DNA of 64,000 nucleotides from an uncultured Sphingomonadaceae bacterium (GTDB taxonomy: Bacteria > Pseudomonadota > Alphaproteobacteria > Sphingomonadales > Sphingomonadaceae), in contig CANLSQ010000003.1 in the NCBI GenBank assembly GCA_947493955.1, forward strand, positions 186,001 through 250,000, written 5' to 3'. The position numbers and the translations under genes are program-made. Positions within the stretch are counted from its first letter, which is position 1; every line of letters begins with the position of its first letter. Under the pieces are notes generated by a model, which saw nothing but the letters and a program-made list of their open reading frames with translations, ran no database searches and had not been told where the DNA came from. Below are positions 35,192 to 41,749 of the stretch, piece after piece.

Positions 35192-35500
35192 ATGCAAAAC
35201 GAAGAAATGCTCGCCCGCCTGGTGGCGCAGGCGGAAGGCGATGGCGCTGACCTTGTGACGCTCCGCGCGATCGTGGAGGAAGCGACCGACAGCGGTGCAG
35301 AGCGGGTGCTCGACCGGCTGGGTCTCGCCGATCACAAGGCGCCTGACGATCTTGACGAGCTGCGCGAACTGCTCCGTGCTTGGCGCGATGCCAAGGCGAG
35401 TGCCTGGAAAGCGGCGATCACCTGGATCATTCGCGGTGCGCTGGCGCTGCTTCTGATCGGGATCGCCATGCGCTTCGGGTTCGGAAATCTGATAACGTGA
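35192..35500 (+). CDS. GTA small membrane-associated protein (g3.5-like, DUF6127)
   Basis: A 102-residue protein with a helical, acidic N-terminal part (LVTLRAIVEEATDSGAERVL) and one C-terminal transmembrane helix (GALALLLIGIAMRFGFG). It occupies the position of g3.5 between portal and protease genes in alphaproteobacterial GTAs; its role is unknown. It overlaps the protease gene by four bases (GTGA), so the two are translationally coupled. The start has AAAAAAGGAG from the edge of repeat R1. Confidence 0.8.
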   Translation: MQNEEMLARLVAQAEGDGADLVTLRAIVEEATDSGAERVLDRLGLADHKAPDDLDELRELLRAWRDAKASAWKAAITWIIRGALALLLIGIAMRFGFGNLIT

Positions 35501-35922
35501 TTACTATCCGCTTTGCCGGTTACGCCGCCATCTTCAATCGTATCGACCGAGGCGGCGATATCATTCGGCCGGGTGCTTTTGGCACGCTCGCCGAGGGGCT
35601 GTCGCTGCCCCTACTTTGGCAGCACCGGCCGGAAAACCGCATCGGTAGTATTAGCTTCGCCCGTGAAGACCAGCGCGGCTTGCGCGTTATCGGAACCCTG
35701 TCGACCGTCAGCCGGGCCGGGCGAGAAGCGGCGATGCTGCTGGCGGGAAATACCGTAAAAGGTCTGAGTTTTGGCTATCGTGTCAAGCAGGCGACTGGCC
35801 ATGGGCCGCGCATCATCGGTGATCTTGATGTCGCGGAAATATCCCTGGTCACCGCCCCGATGCAGCCGCTGGCGCAGGTCCATTCATGGGAGAGCAGAGC
35901 TAGCGGGCCGGTAGCGGTTTGA
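35497..35922 (+). CDS. GTA prohead protease (g4-like, HK97 family)
   Basis: Capsid maturation serine protease of 141 residues. The catalytic His is in LPLLWQHRPENRIG near residue 45 and the Ser in VKGLSFGYRV near 88, with VAEISLVTAPMQPLA near 115 closing the active site, as in the HK97 gp4 fold. The start is GTG 35497, overlapping the stop of the preceding gene; an upstream open frame to 35380 is not homologous. Its last 23 bases overlap the 3' end of a gene on the other strand (35900-37003). Confidence 0.9.
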   Translation: MITIRFAGYAAIFNRIDRGGDIIRPGAFGTLAEGLSLPLLWQHRPENRIGSISFAREDQRGLRVIGTLSTVSRAGREAAMLLAGNTVKGLSFGYRVKQATGHGPRIIGDLDVAEISLVTAPMQPLAQVHSWESRASGPVAV

Positions 35923-37003
35923 CCCCTTCGGAAGCAGGCACGCCATTGGCCATATTGGCATCCATCGCGGCAATTACCGCATCGCTGCATCCGAATGTCT
36001 TCAACTCGGCGGCAATACGCGGATCGCTCTGGGTCGGTGAAACGACCTGCGGGAAATAAAATTCAACGGGCTTTTCCTGCTGGCACATATTGCGCCGCGC
36101 CAGGCTGTTGAACGTTTTCAATTCGGCCAGCACGCCATCATGATCCTCGCGCCCGGCGAGGATATAGATTTTCAGGATGCGGACCGGATAATAGACGAGA
36201 TCCTGGTGACGGCTATGGCGCTCGGTCTTTTTCAGGAACAGGTTGATCACATCCAGCGCGCGGTCTTCATCCTTCGCGATGATCGCGTCATAGGCAATCA
36301 GTTCGGCATGCTCGACATTGGATATCAGGTCGATCGGCTGACTGTCCGCCAAGGCTACTGCCGCTTTGAAATTGGCCAGCGCGTCATCGCGGCGGCCCAG
36401 CTCAAGGAGATACTTGCTCTTGTCTTTGTAGATATAACCCCGACGCGCGGTGCCACCGCGCATCAGACTGCGCGCCTCAACCGCAATCAGGCCGTCATAT
36501 GCGGTCAGGGCAGCATCATGATCGCCAAATTGTTTGAGCAGCGCAATGAGCGAGCGATAGGAGCCTTGCGCGATCTCGTCCTGCATTGGCCATCGGCCCC
36601 CGCCATGTTGCTTTGCTGACTTTATCGCCAGCGTCAGCGCGCGGTTTTTTAAAGTTTCTGCATCGGGGGCGTTCCTCTTTTGCGCGGAAATTGCCGCCTT
36701 GCTGGCTTGCTGCAAACGGATCAGATCCTGATAGGCTTGCAGGACCGGCCAACAGGTTTTTGCGACAAACTGGAGAGACGGCTTATCCCTGTCACCGCAG
36801 GTGGACAGGTCGCCGCGTTTTTCTGGCGCTATGGTCATTTTGAGGATCGGGTTAGCCGGTCGCGGCGGTGAAACAATCGGGATCGGTTTTTTCTCTGCGG
36901 CGACCGGCGTAGCGGTCTCAGGGGCAGAAGTTGAAGATTGTGCCGCGAGCGGGAAGGCCATGAACAGGGCGGCCAAAGCGCCCAAGCCAGAAATCATATG
37001 CAT
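35900..37003 (-). CDS. Antisense secreted protein with helical repeats, inserted in the GTA cluster
   Basis: No family recognised. The 367-residue product begins with a signal peptide (MISGLGALAALFMAFPLAAQ), then a Pro/Ala linker and an alpha-helical solenoid with TPR-like segments (SLIALLKQFGDHDAALTAYD, LLELGRRDDALANFKAAVAL). Two or more Cys in the mature part (STCGDRD, TCWPVLQ) may pair. It is transcribed against the GTA genes, between protease and capsid, and overlaps the protease gene's end by 23 bp. In the reference GTA of Rhodobacter these two genes adjoin, so this is an insertion. A cargo gene with its own promoter is likely; a part in GTA function is unproven. Confidence 0.75.
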   Translation of the reverse strand: MHMISGLGALAALFMAFPLAAQSSTSAPETATPVAAEKKPIPIVSPPRPANPILKMTIAPEKRGDLSTCGDRDKPSLQFVAKTCWPVLQAYQDLIRLQQASKAAISAQKRNAPDAETLKNRALTLAIKSAKQHGGGRWPMQDEIAQGSYRSLIALLKQFGDHDAALTAYDGLIAVEARSLMRGGTARRGYIYKDKSKYLLELGRRDDALANFKAAVALADSQPIDLISNVEHAELIAYDAIIAKDEDRALDVINLFLKKTERHSRHQDLVYYPVRILKIYILAGREDHDGVLAELKTFNSLARRNMCQQEKPVEFYFPQVVSPTQSDPRIAAELKTFGCSDAVIAAMDANMANGVPASEGVKPLPAR

Positions 37004-37112
37004 GTACAGCGGGATAGTAAGTCCGCTGCTGCTTGTCGATCAAAGAATTACTCCAACGATTTACGCCGTCCGACATCGGGCGATTTTTCATTACCCAAAA
37101 GAAAGGAACATC

Positions 37113-38303
37113 ATGGAAATTTCCAATACCCCTCTCGAAACGAAAGCCGACCCGTTAGAAGAGTCGTTTGACGTGGTCCTGCAGGCAGAAGAAACCGAAC
37201 GACACGGTCAGGCGATTGCCGATCTGCGTACTGACGTTGATAGCTTGCAAAGCCAGATGACCGATATCTCGAAAGCCTCTGCGCGACCTGTTTTGGCCGG
37301 GAATGAGCACGGCACGAAAGGTATGATGTCTTCTATCGCCGCACGCGATTTTACGGCAAAATATCTTCGCCGCGGCGACCATGCGGGGGTTGAGCTGAAA
37401 AGCTTTTCCGGTGCATCCGGTCCCGAAGGCGGCTTTGCGGTGCCGCAGGAAATCGATGCATTGATCGGACGGACGCTCAAGGACATCTCGCCGATCCGTT
37501 CGATTGCGACCGTCGTTCAAACCGGCAGCGCGGGGTATCGCAAGCTCGTCACTGACGGTGGCACGCCATCTGGCTGGGTCAGCGAAACAGCCGGAAGGCC
37601 GGAAACCGACACGCCCAATTTCAATGAGATCGCCCCTCCAACTGGAGAGCTATATGCCAATCCCGCGGCGTCGCAGGCGATGCTGGACGACGCAGCTTTT
37701 GATGTAGAGACCTGGCTGGCGGATGAAATTGCCCGCGAATTTGCGCAGGCCGAGGGTGCGGCTTTTGTCGGTGGCTCTGGCGTCAATCAACCGCGCGGTT
37801 TTCTGAATGCACCGGTGACGGACGAGCCGGACGATGTTCGTGCTTTCGGGACACTGCAATATATTCCGTCTGGCGCGGCAGGTGCTTTTGCCGGGGCCGA
37901 TGGTGAGGATGCGCTCGTTGATCTGGTTCATGCGCTGAAACCCGCCTATCGGCAGGGCGCGAGCTTTGTGATGAACAGCGCGACGCTGGCCCAAATCCGC
38001 AAGTTCAAGACCGCCGATGGCGCGTTTCTGTGGCAGGCCTCTCTGGCGTCGGGTCAACCTGACATGTTGCTCGGTTATCCGGTGGTGGAGGCAGAAGACA
38101 TGCCGGATGTCACGGCAGATAGCCTGTCAATCGCCTTTGGCAACTTCCGCGCGGGTTACCTGATTGCAGAGCGCAGCGCTACCAGCATCCTGCGTGATCC
38201 GTTCACCAACAAGCCGTTTGTCCATTTTTACGCTACCAAACGCGTCGGTGGGCAGGTGATGAACAGCGAAGCAATCAAGTTGATGCAGTTTAGCGCGAGC
38301 TAG
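37113..38303 (+). CDS. GTA major capsid protein (g5-like, HK97 fold)
   Basis: Main shell protein, 396 residues. The first 70 or so residues form a charged coiled-coil scaffold (delta) domain (ADLRTDVDSLQSQMTDISK) normally removed by the protease. The HK97 core follows with SGASGPEGGFAVPQEIDALI near residue 110, SPIRSIATVVQTGSAGYRK near 135 and the C-terminal ATKRVGGQVMNSEAIKLMQ. The start ATG 37113 has AAAGGA upstream; the open frame further upstream lies in the antisense gene. A perfect hairpin follows the stop, perhaps to keep capsid mRNA abundant. Confidence 0.93.
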   Translation: MEISNTPLETKADPLEESFDVVLQAEETERHGQAIADLRTDVDSLQSQMTDISKASARPVLAGNEHGTKGMMSSIAARDFTAKYLRRGDHAGVELKSFSGASGPEGGFAVPQEIDALIGRTLKDISPIRSIATVVQTGSAGYRKLVTDGGTPSGWVSETAGRPETDTPNFNEIAPPTGELYANPAASQAMLDDAAFDVETWLADEIAREFAQAEGAAFVGGSGVNQPRGFLNAPVTDEPDDVRAFGTLQYIPSGAAGAFAGADGEDALVDLVHALKPAYRQGASFVMNSATLAQIRKFKTADGAFLWQASLASGQPDMLLGYPVVEAEDMPDVTADSLSIAFGNFRAGYLIAERSATSILRDPFTNKPFVHFYATKRVGGQVMNSEAIKLMQFSAS

Positions 38304-38338
38304 CTTCTTCCCATCGTCGTGCCTCCGCGCGACGACGC

Positions 38339-38373
38339 GCGCCCGTGCCGATCAGTCTTCCCTGCACGGGCGC
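38339..38373 (+). terminator. Perfect hairpin directly after the capsid gene
   Basis: GCGCCCGTGC (38339-38348) and GCACGGGCGC (38364-38373) pair perfectly around a 15-nt loop, between the capsid stop and the next gene. There is no T run, so partial termination or 3'-end protection of capsid mRNA is more likely than full termination; the genes downstream still need readthrough. Confidence 0.5.
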
Positions 38374-38406
38374 ACCCTTAATCCTGTTAGAAAGGACACT
38401 ACCCAA

Positions 38407-38952
38407 GTGAGTTATCCTCCTGATGACGTGCCTCCTGTGCCAATGGAATTAATCGAAGAGGTCAAAGGTTTTCTGCGCCTCAATCATGACGAAGATGATG
38501 CGGCGATCGCCCAGCTGATGCGCAGCGCCGCGCGCCTATGTGAAAATTTCATCGGCCAGGTGCTGATAGCACGGTCGGTGCGTGACCGGATGCCGGTGCG
38601 TGCAGAATGGCAGAAACTGAAAAAACATCCTGTGCAGGCGATCACGCTGGTCGAAGCTGTCGCACCTGACGGCATGCTGACCCCTGTGCCATCAATGAAC
38701 TATGCCCTTGATATTGACAGTGACGGTATCGGTTGGATCAAACTGCATCCGGTTACCAGCATTACGCGCATTGCAGTCACCTATGAAGCAGGTCTGGCGG
38801 CAGACTGGACGAGTGTGCCCACAACATTGCGGCAAGGCGTCGTACGGCTTGCTGGTCACCTCTATTCACACCGTGATGGTGTGGACGTCGGCGGTCCGCC
38901 AAGTGCGGTGACAGCTCTTTGGCAGCCCCATCGCCGGATGAGGGTAGCATGA
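38407..38952 (+). CDS. GTA head-tail connector (g6-like)
   Basis: Adaptor protein of the phage gp6/gp15 connector fold, 181 residues, that docks on the portal ring. The family helix pair is at LIEEVKGFLRLNHDEDDAAI and LMRSAARLCENFIGQVL; the C-terminal part has TTLRQGVVRLAGHLYSHRDG. It is followed by a four-base ATGA overlap with the next gene, which continues through several overlaps and marks a tightly coupled operon segment. Confidence 0.85.
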   Translation: MSYPPDDVPPVPMELIEEVKGFLRLNHDEDDAAIAQLMRSAARLCENFIGQVLIARSVRDRMPVRAEWQKLKKHPVQAITLVEAVAPDGMLTPVPSMNYALDIDSDGIGWIKLHPVTSITRIAVTYEAGLAADWTSVPTTLRQGVVRLAGHLYSHRDGVDVGGPPSAVTALWQPHRRMRVA

Positions 38953-39296
38953 GCGGGCCTGAAACCGGCTGGTTGGAGTTCAGTGGCTTGCTGCGCGAGC
39001 AAATCCATATCGAACGTCAATCGTCTGAGCGCGACAGCGCCGGATCAGCGATCGAACAAAACGATCCCGTTGGCGCTTTTCGCGCTGCCGCAGAACCGCT
39101 GGGCACAGGAGACGAAGCGCACGCGGGCAGCCGTTCGGCCATGCCGCGCTGGCGCTTCATCTTGCGCCAGACCAATGCCGTTCGACCCGGTGACATATTG
39201 ATCTGGGCTGGCCGTGAGATGGTCGTTCGCTCGGTATCCTCCGATCACCGGTTCATTCCAAGAACCTTCCTGCAAGCCGAGGAGAAACGGGTGTGA
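38949..39296 (+). CDS. GTA head closure/head-tail adaptor protein (g7-like)
   Basis: A 115-residue protein of the phage head-tail joining (SPP1 gp16-like) group, closing the portal after packaging. It shows LLREQIHIERQSSERDSAG at the N-terminus and RWRFILRQTNAVRPGDILIW then MVVRSVSSDHRF, the beta-barrel signature. The start overlaps the previous stop (ATGA), and its own stop overlaps the GTG start of the next gene. Confidence 0.82.
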   Translation: MSGPETGWLEFSGLLREQIHIERQSSERDSAGSAIEQNDPVGAFRAAAEPLGTGDEAHAGSRSAMPRWRFILRQTNAVRPGDILIWAGREMVVRSVSSDHRFIPRTFLQAEEKRV

Positions 39297-39511
39297 AAAA
39301 GCTAAAACAAAAGGCCGGGAATATGGCTGATGCGGCAATCCAAAAGGCGAGGGAAAATATCGGAACAGCGCTTGCCGAAGAATTGTCAGACGACTTGACG
39401 ATAGAAGAAACGAGTGATGGTGTCGCCATTTCCGGCCCCGACCTGGGTGTGGAAATTTTGGGCAATAGCAGTCTGCGCGATGTCGCCTTTCTGATGCGCG
39501 GTGTCCGGTGA
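39293..39511 (+). CDS. GTA small protein between g7 and g8
   Basis: A 72-residue protein with GTG start, overlapping the genes on both sides by four bases. It has a basic N-terminus and a helical segment (MADAAIQKARENIGTALAEE) followed by a beta-rich part (GVAISGPDLGVEILGNSSL). Position and size recall a shortened HK97 gp10-like neck protein, but this is positional inference; no motif proves it. The strict overlaps show that it is a real, cotranslated gene. Confidence 0.65.
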   Translation: MKKLKQKAGNMADAAIQKARENIGTALAEELSDDLTIEETSDGVAISGPDLGVEILGNSSLRDVAFLMRGVR

Positions 39512-39906
39512 CGGGTGCTGTCGAAGCCGTGCAGCACAGCCTGGTCACGGCGCTGAATGCGCATCAACCCCTGATGGACGAAATCGAGGGCGTTTATGAT
39601 GGCCCGCCGCCGCGTGCGCGCTTCCCCTATGTTGCGCTGACAACAGGCGCTTCGCTGGACTGGAGCTTCAAAGGCGGTGCGGGCCGTGAGCTTAGCCTAG
39701 CGCTGACCGTTCATGATGATGGACAAAGCGCGGCGCGGCTTCACCGGACAATGGCGCTGGTAGAAGAGGCTCTGGAGGCAGGTTTGGAAGATCCGGATGG
39801 CTGGCAGATTGTGACCTTCGATTTCCGCCGCACGCGAATCCTTCGCAATGCGATAAGCCCGTGGAGCGGTCTGATCGAGTATCGCGCACGGGTTTTGAGA
39901 GCGTGA
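39508..39906 (+). CDS. GTA tail terminator (g8-like, DUF3168)
   Basis: A 132-residue DUF3168 protein that forms the ring ending the tail tube. It shows PPPRARFPYVALTTGASLDW near residue 34, RELSLALTVHDDGQSAARLH near 60 and a C-terminal GLIEYRARV strand. The start is GTG 39508 in a GTGA overlap. Repeat R1 copy 4 begins about 20 bp after its stop. Confidence 0.87.
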   Translation: MTGAVEAVQHSLVTALNAHQPLMDEIEGVYDGPPPRARFPYVALTTGASLDWSFKGGAGRELSLALTVHDDGQSAARLHRTMALVEEALEAGLEDPDGWQIVTFDFRRTRILRNAISPWSGLIEYRARVLRA

Positions 39907-39924
39907 GGGAGAGGAGTCTTTGTT

Positions 39925-40172
39925 GATTCCCTCAGGCGCCGGGCGGGCACATCCGTGCCCTTGGCTATCGCGCCATAAGGCGCGGCGGACGCCATTTGAT
40001 TTTGGCGCCCTTGCCTCGCTGCGCTCGGACGATGCTCTTGAACGTTGCGCAGGAGGTCGCGCTGATCCGACGCGAAGCGGAGGCAAGCGCGACCGCGCGC
40101 CAAATACTAATGGCTCGCTTATGCGAGGAAAGCCAAGCGGGCGGATGCCCGCGCCCGGCGCCTGAGGGAATC
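39925..40172. repeat. R1 inverted-repeat element, copy 4 (248 bp, longest termini)
   Basis: Ends GATTCCCTCAGGCGCCGGGC and its complement are perfect, and the pairing continues outward through CTTTGTT/AACAAAG and imperfectly to 39907 and 40190, so the whole segment could form a giant hairpin. Internal blocks match copies 1-3; orientation matches copy 1 and is opposite to copies 2 and 3. It lies between tail terminator and major tail protein genes. Confidence 0.88.
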
Positions 40173-40228
40173 AACAAAGGCTCTCCTCCCGCGAGACAAT
40201 TTCAAACAAACAGAAAAGGAACCAAATC

Positions 40229-40636
40229 ATGGCAGCAGAAAAAGGCAGCGCTTTCCTCCTGAGAATTGGCGATGGCGAAGTCCCGGTGGGCTATTCCACC
40301 ATCGCCGGTCTGCGGACAACGCAATTGTCAGTCAATGGTGAACCGGTGGCGATTACCAGCAAGGATAGCGGCGGCTGGCGCGAGCTTTTATCCGGCGCAG
40401 GTGTGCGGTCCGTATCAGTATCAGGCGCCGGTGTGTTTACTGGCTCGGATGCAGAAATGCGGATCAAAAATCATGCGCTGGGGGGCGTCATCGACGCCTA
40501 TGAACTCAGCTTCGAAGGCGGTGACAGCATGCGTGGGAACTTCCTCGTCACGCGGCTGGACTATAGCGGCGATTATAATGGCGAGCGCAGTTACACGCTG
40601 AGCCTGGAAAGCTCAGGCGAAGTAACTCATGTCTGA
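40229..40636 (+). CDS. GTA major tail protein (g9-like, TP901-1 family)
   Basis: Tail tube subunit, 135 residues. It shows the TP901-1/gpV-like pattern: GSAFLLRIGDGEVPVGYSTI at the start, ITSKDSGGWRELLSGAGVRS near 48, then SVSGAGVFTGSD and LVTRLDYSGDYNGERSY, a beta-sandwich with a stabilising C-terminal strand. An AAAAGGAACC site precedes the ATG. It overlaps the next gene by eight bases. Confidence 0.9.
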   Translation: MAAEKGSAFLLRIGDGEVPVGYSTIAGLRTTQLSVNGEPVAITSKDSGGWRELLSGAGVRSVSVSGAGVFTGSDAEMRIKNHALGGVIDAYELSFEGGDSMRGNFLVTRLDYSGDYNGERSYTLSLESSGEVTHV

Positions 40637-40943
40637 TCGCGCCAACGCGCTGCGCGGCGAAGCGGAATTGATGGTCAATGGCCAGCGGCTGGTTCTGCGT
40701 CCTAGCTTCACCGCGCTGGTTGCGGCGGAAGAGGAACTCGGCTCGCTCTTTGATCTGGTCGAACGGGCTGCAAATGGACGGTTGATGCTGTCGGAAATTG
40801 CCGGGTTGTTCTGGCACGTGATCAAGAACCAACCGAAAGATCTGACCCGTGAACGTTTCAGTGAAGCGATGATGGCGAAGGGGCTGACAGGTATCACGCC
40901 TCCACTGAAGATATTGCTCAAACAGATATTGCAGGGGCGATGA
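40629..40943 (+). CDS. GTA tail assembly protein (g10-like)
   Basis: A 104-residue protein with the gene transfer agent g10 pattern: GEAELMVNGQRLVLRPSFTA then LVAAEEELGSLFDLVERAA, and VIKNQPKDLTRERFSEAM toward the end. Position between tail tube and tape measure genes matches phage tail assembly chaperones (gpG-like). The phage equivalent is extended by a ribosomal frameshift; here the next gene starts separately after a short gap. Confidence 0.82.
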   Translation: MSDRANALRGEAELMVNGQRLVLRPSFTALVAAEEELGSLFDLVERAANGRLMLSEIAGLFWHVIKNQPKDLTRERFSEAMMAKGLTGITPPLKILLKQILQGR

Positions 40944-40950
40944 TTGTTGC

Positions 40951-41163
40951 ATGACGGATGATTTCCGCACCTCGGCATCCCGCTTGGCCGGCATCATTCC
41001 CGCTAAGTTCAGCTGGACGCCGGATCAGTTCTGGGACGCTACCCCGGCCGAATTGACTGCGATCCTGAGTGCCTCTTTCGCTGCTTCGGCCGACAATCAG
41101 TCCCCCGAACCGCTCACCAAAACTCAACTCGATACACTGAAAGAAACTCTCGATCATGGATGA
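40951..41163 (+). CDS. GTA tail assembly chaperone (g10.1-like)
   Basis: A 70-residue protein with FSWTPDQFWDATPAELTAIL, the signature of the small GTA tail chaperone found before the tape measure gene. It probably helps the tape measure protein fold in the growing tail. It overlaps the tape measure gene by eight bases. Confidence 0.82.
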   Translation: MTDDFRTSASRLAGIIPAKFSWTPDQFWDATPAELTAILSASFAASADNQSPEPLTKTQLDTLKETLDHG

Positions 41164-41746
41164 AGAAATCGAACGTCTGATCATAGCTGTACGCGCCGAC
41201 ACTGCGGGATTTGCGAAAGATGTGGCCGACATGAAGGCGCAGCTGGACGGTCCGTTGGCCAGCGGCATGGAACGTGCCGGTTCCGCCCTTGAAACAAGCC
41301 TCAGCCGGGCGATCCGCAGCGGATCATTGGGTTTTGAAGACCTGAAAGGCGTCGCGCTGTCCGTTTTGGCGGATATTGCCAATGCCGCCGTGAATAGCGG
41401 CATTGGAAACTTGCTCAGTGGCGGTTCCAGTATGGGTTCCGGCGGGGGTTTGCTGGGTATCGGGACGTCGATCCTCGGCGCTGCCCTTGGTGCACCGGGA
41501 AGGGCAACCGGTGGACCCGTGACCGGCGGCCGTGCTTACGTGGTCGGGGAACAGGGTCCGGAGCTTTTTGTGCCGACCGCCGCTGGGCGGATAGAGCGAA
41601 GTGGCGGACTGGCCGCTACGCCGAATGTTCAGCTCACCATCAATATTTCAGACAACGGGCAGGGTAGTGCGCCTGACCAGATGCGCCGCTCCAGCCGTCA
41701 GGTCGCGCGCTCTGTGCGTAATGCATTGGCCTATCGGGAGGGATGA
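41156..41746 (+). CDS. GTA tape measure protein (g11-like, very short)
   Basis: Sets the tail length and threads through its lumen. At 196 residues it is far shorter than in phages, in line with the short GTA tail. The N-terminus is helical (DVADMKAQLDGPLASGMERA), a glycine-rich hydrophobic centre (GGGLLGIGTSILGAALGA) would cross the cell membrane, and the C-terminus has GGRAYVVGEQGPELFVPTAA, the conserved end of lambda-H/tape measure C-domains. Confidence 0.87.
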   Translation: MDEEIERLIIAVRADTAGFAKDVADMKAQLDGPLASGMERAGSALETSLSRAIRSGSLGFEDLKGVALSVLADIANAAVNSGIGNLLSGGSSMGSGGGLLGIGTSILGAALGAPGRATGGPVTGGRAYVVGEQGPELFVPTAAGRIERSGGLAATPNVQLTINISDNGQGSAPDQMRRSSRQVARSVRNALAYREG

Positions 41747-41749
41747 ACC

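Noticed and set aside
33541-35340. Short open frames inside R1 elements rich in SERSEA and GRAHPPAWL-like text
   Set aside because: They appear in several frames and on both strands of the repeat, change between copies and have no start signals. These are the kind of false genes often annotated in sphingomonad genomes.
36140-36619. A 159-codon plus-strand frame inside the antisense gene
   Set aside because: The minus-strand gene has a signal peptide and helical repeats; the plus-strand frame has neither and no ribosome binding site.
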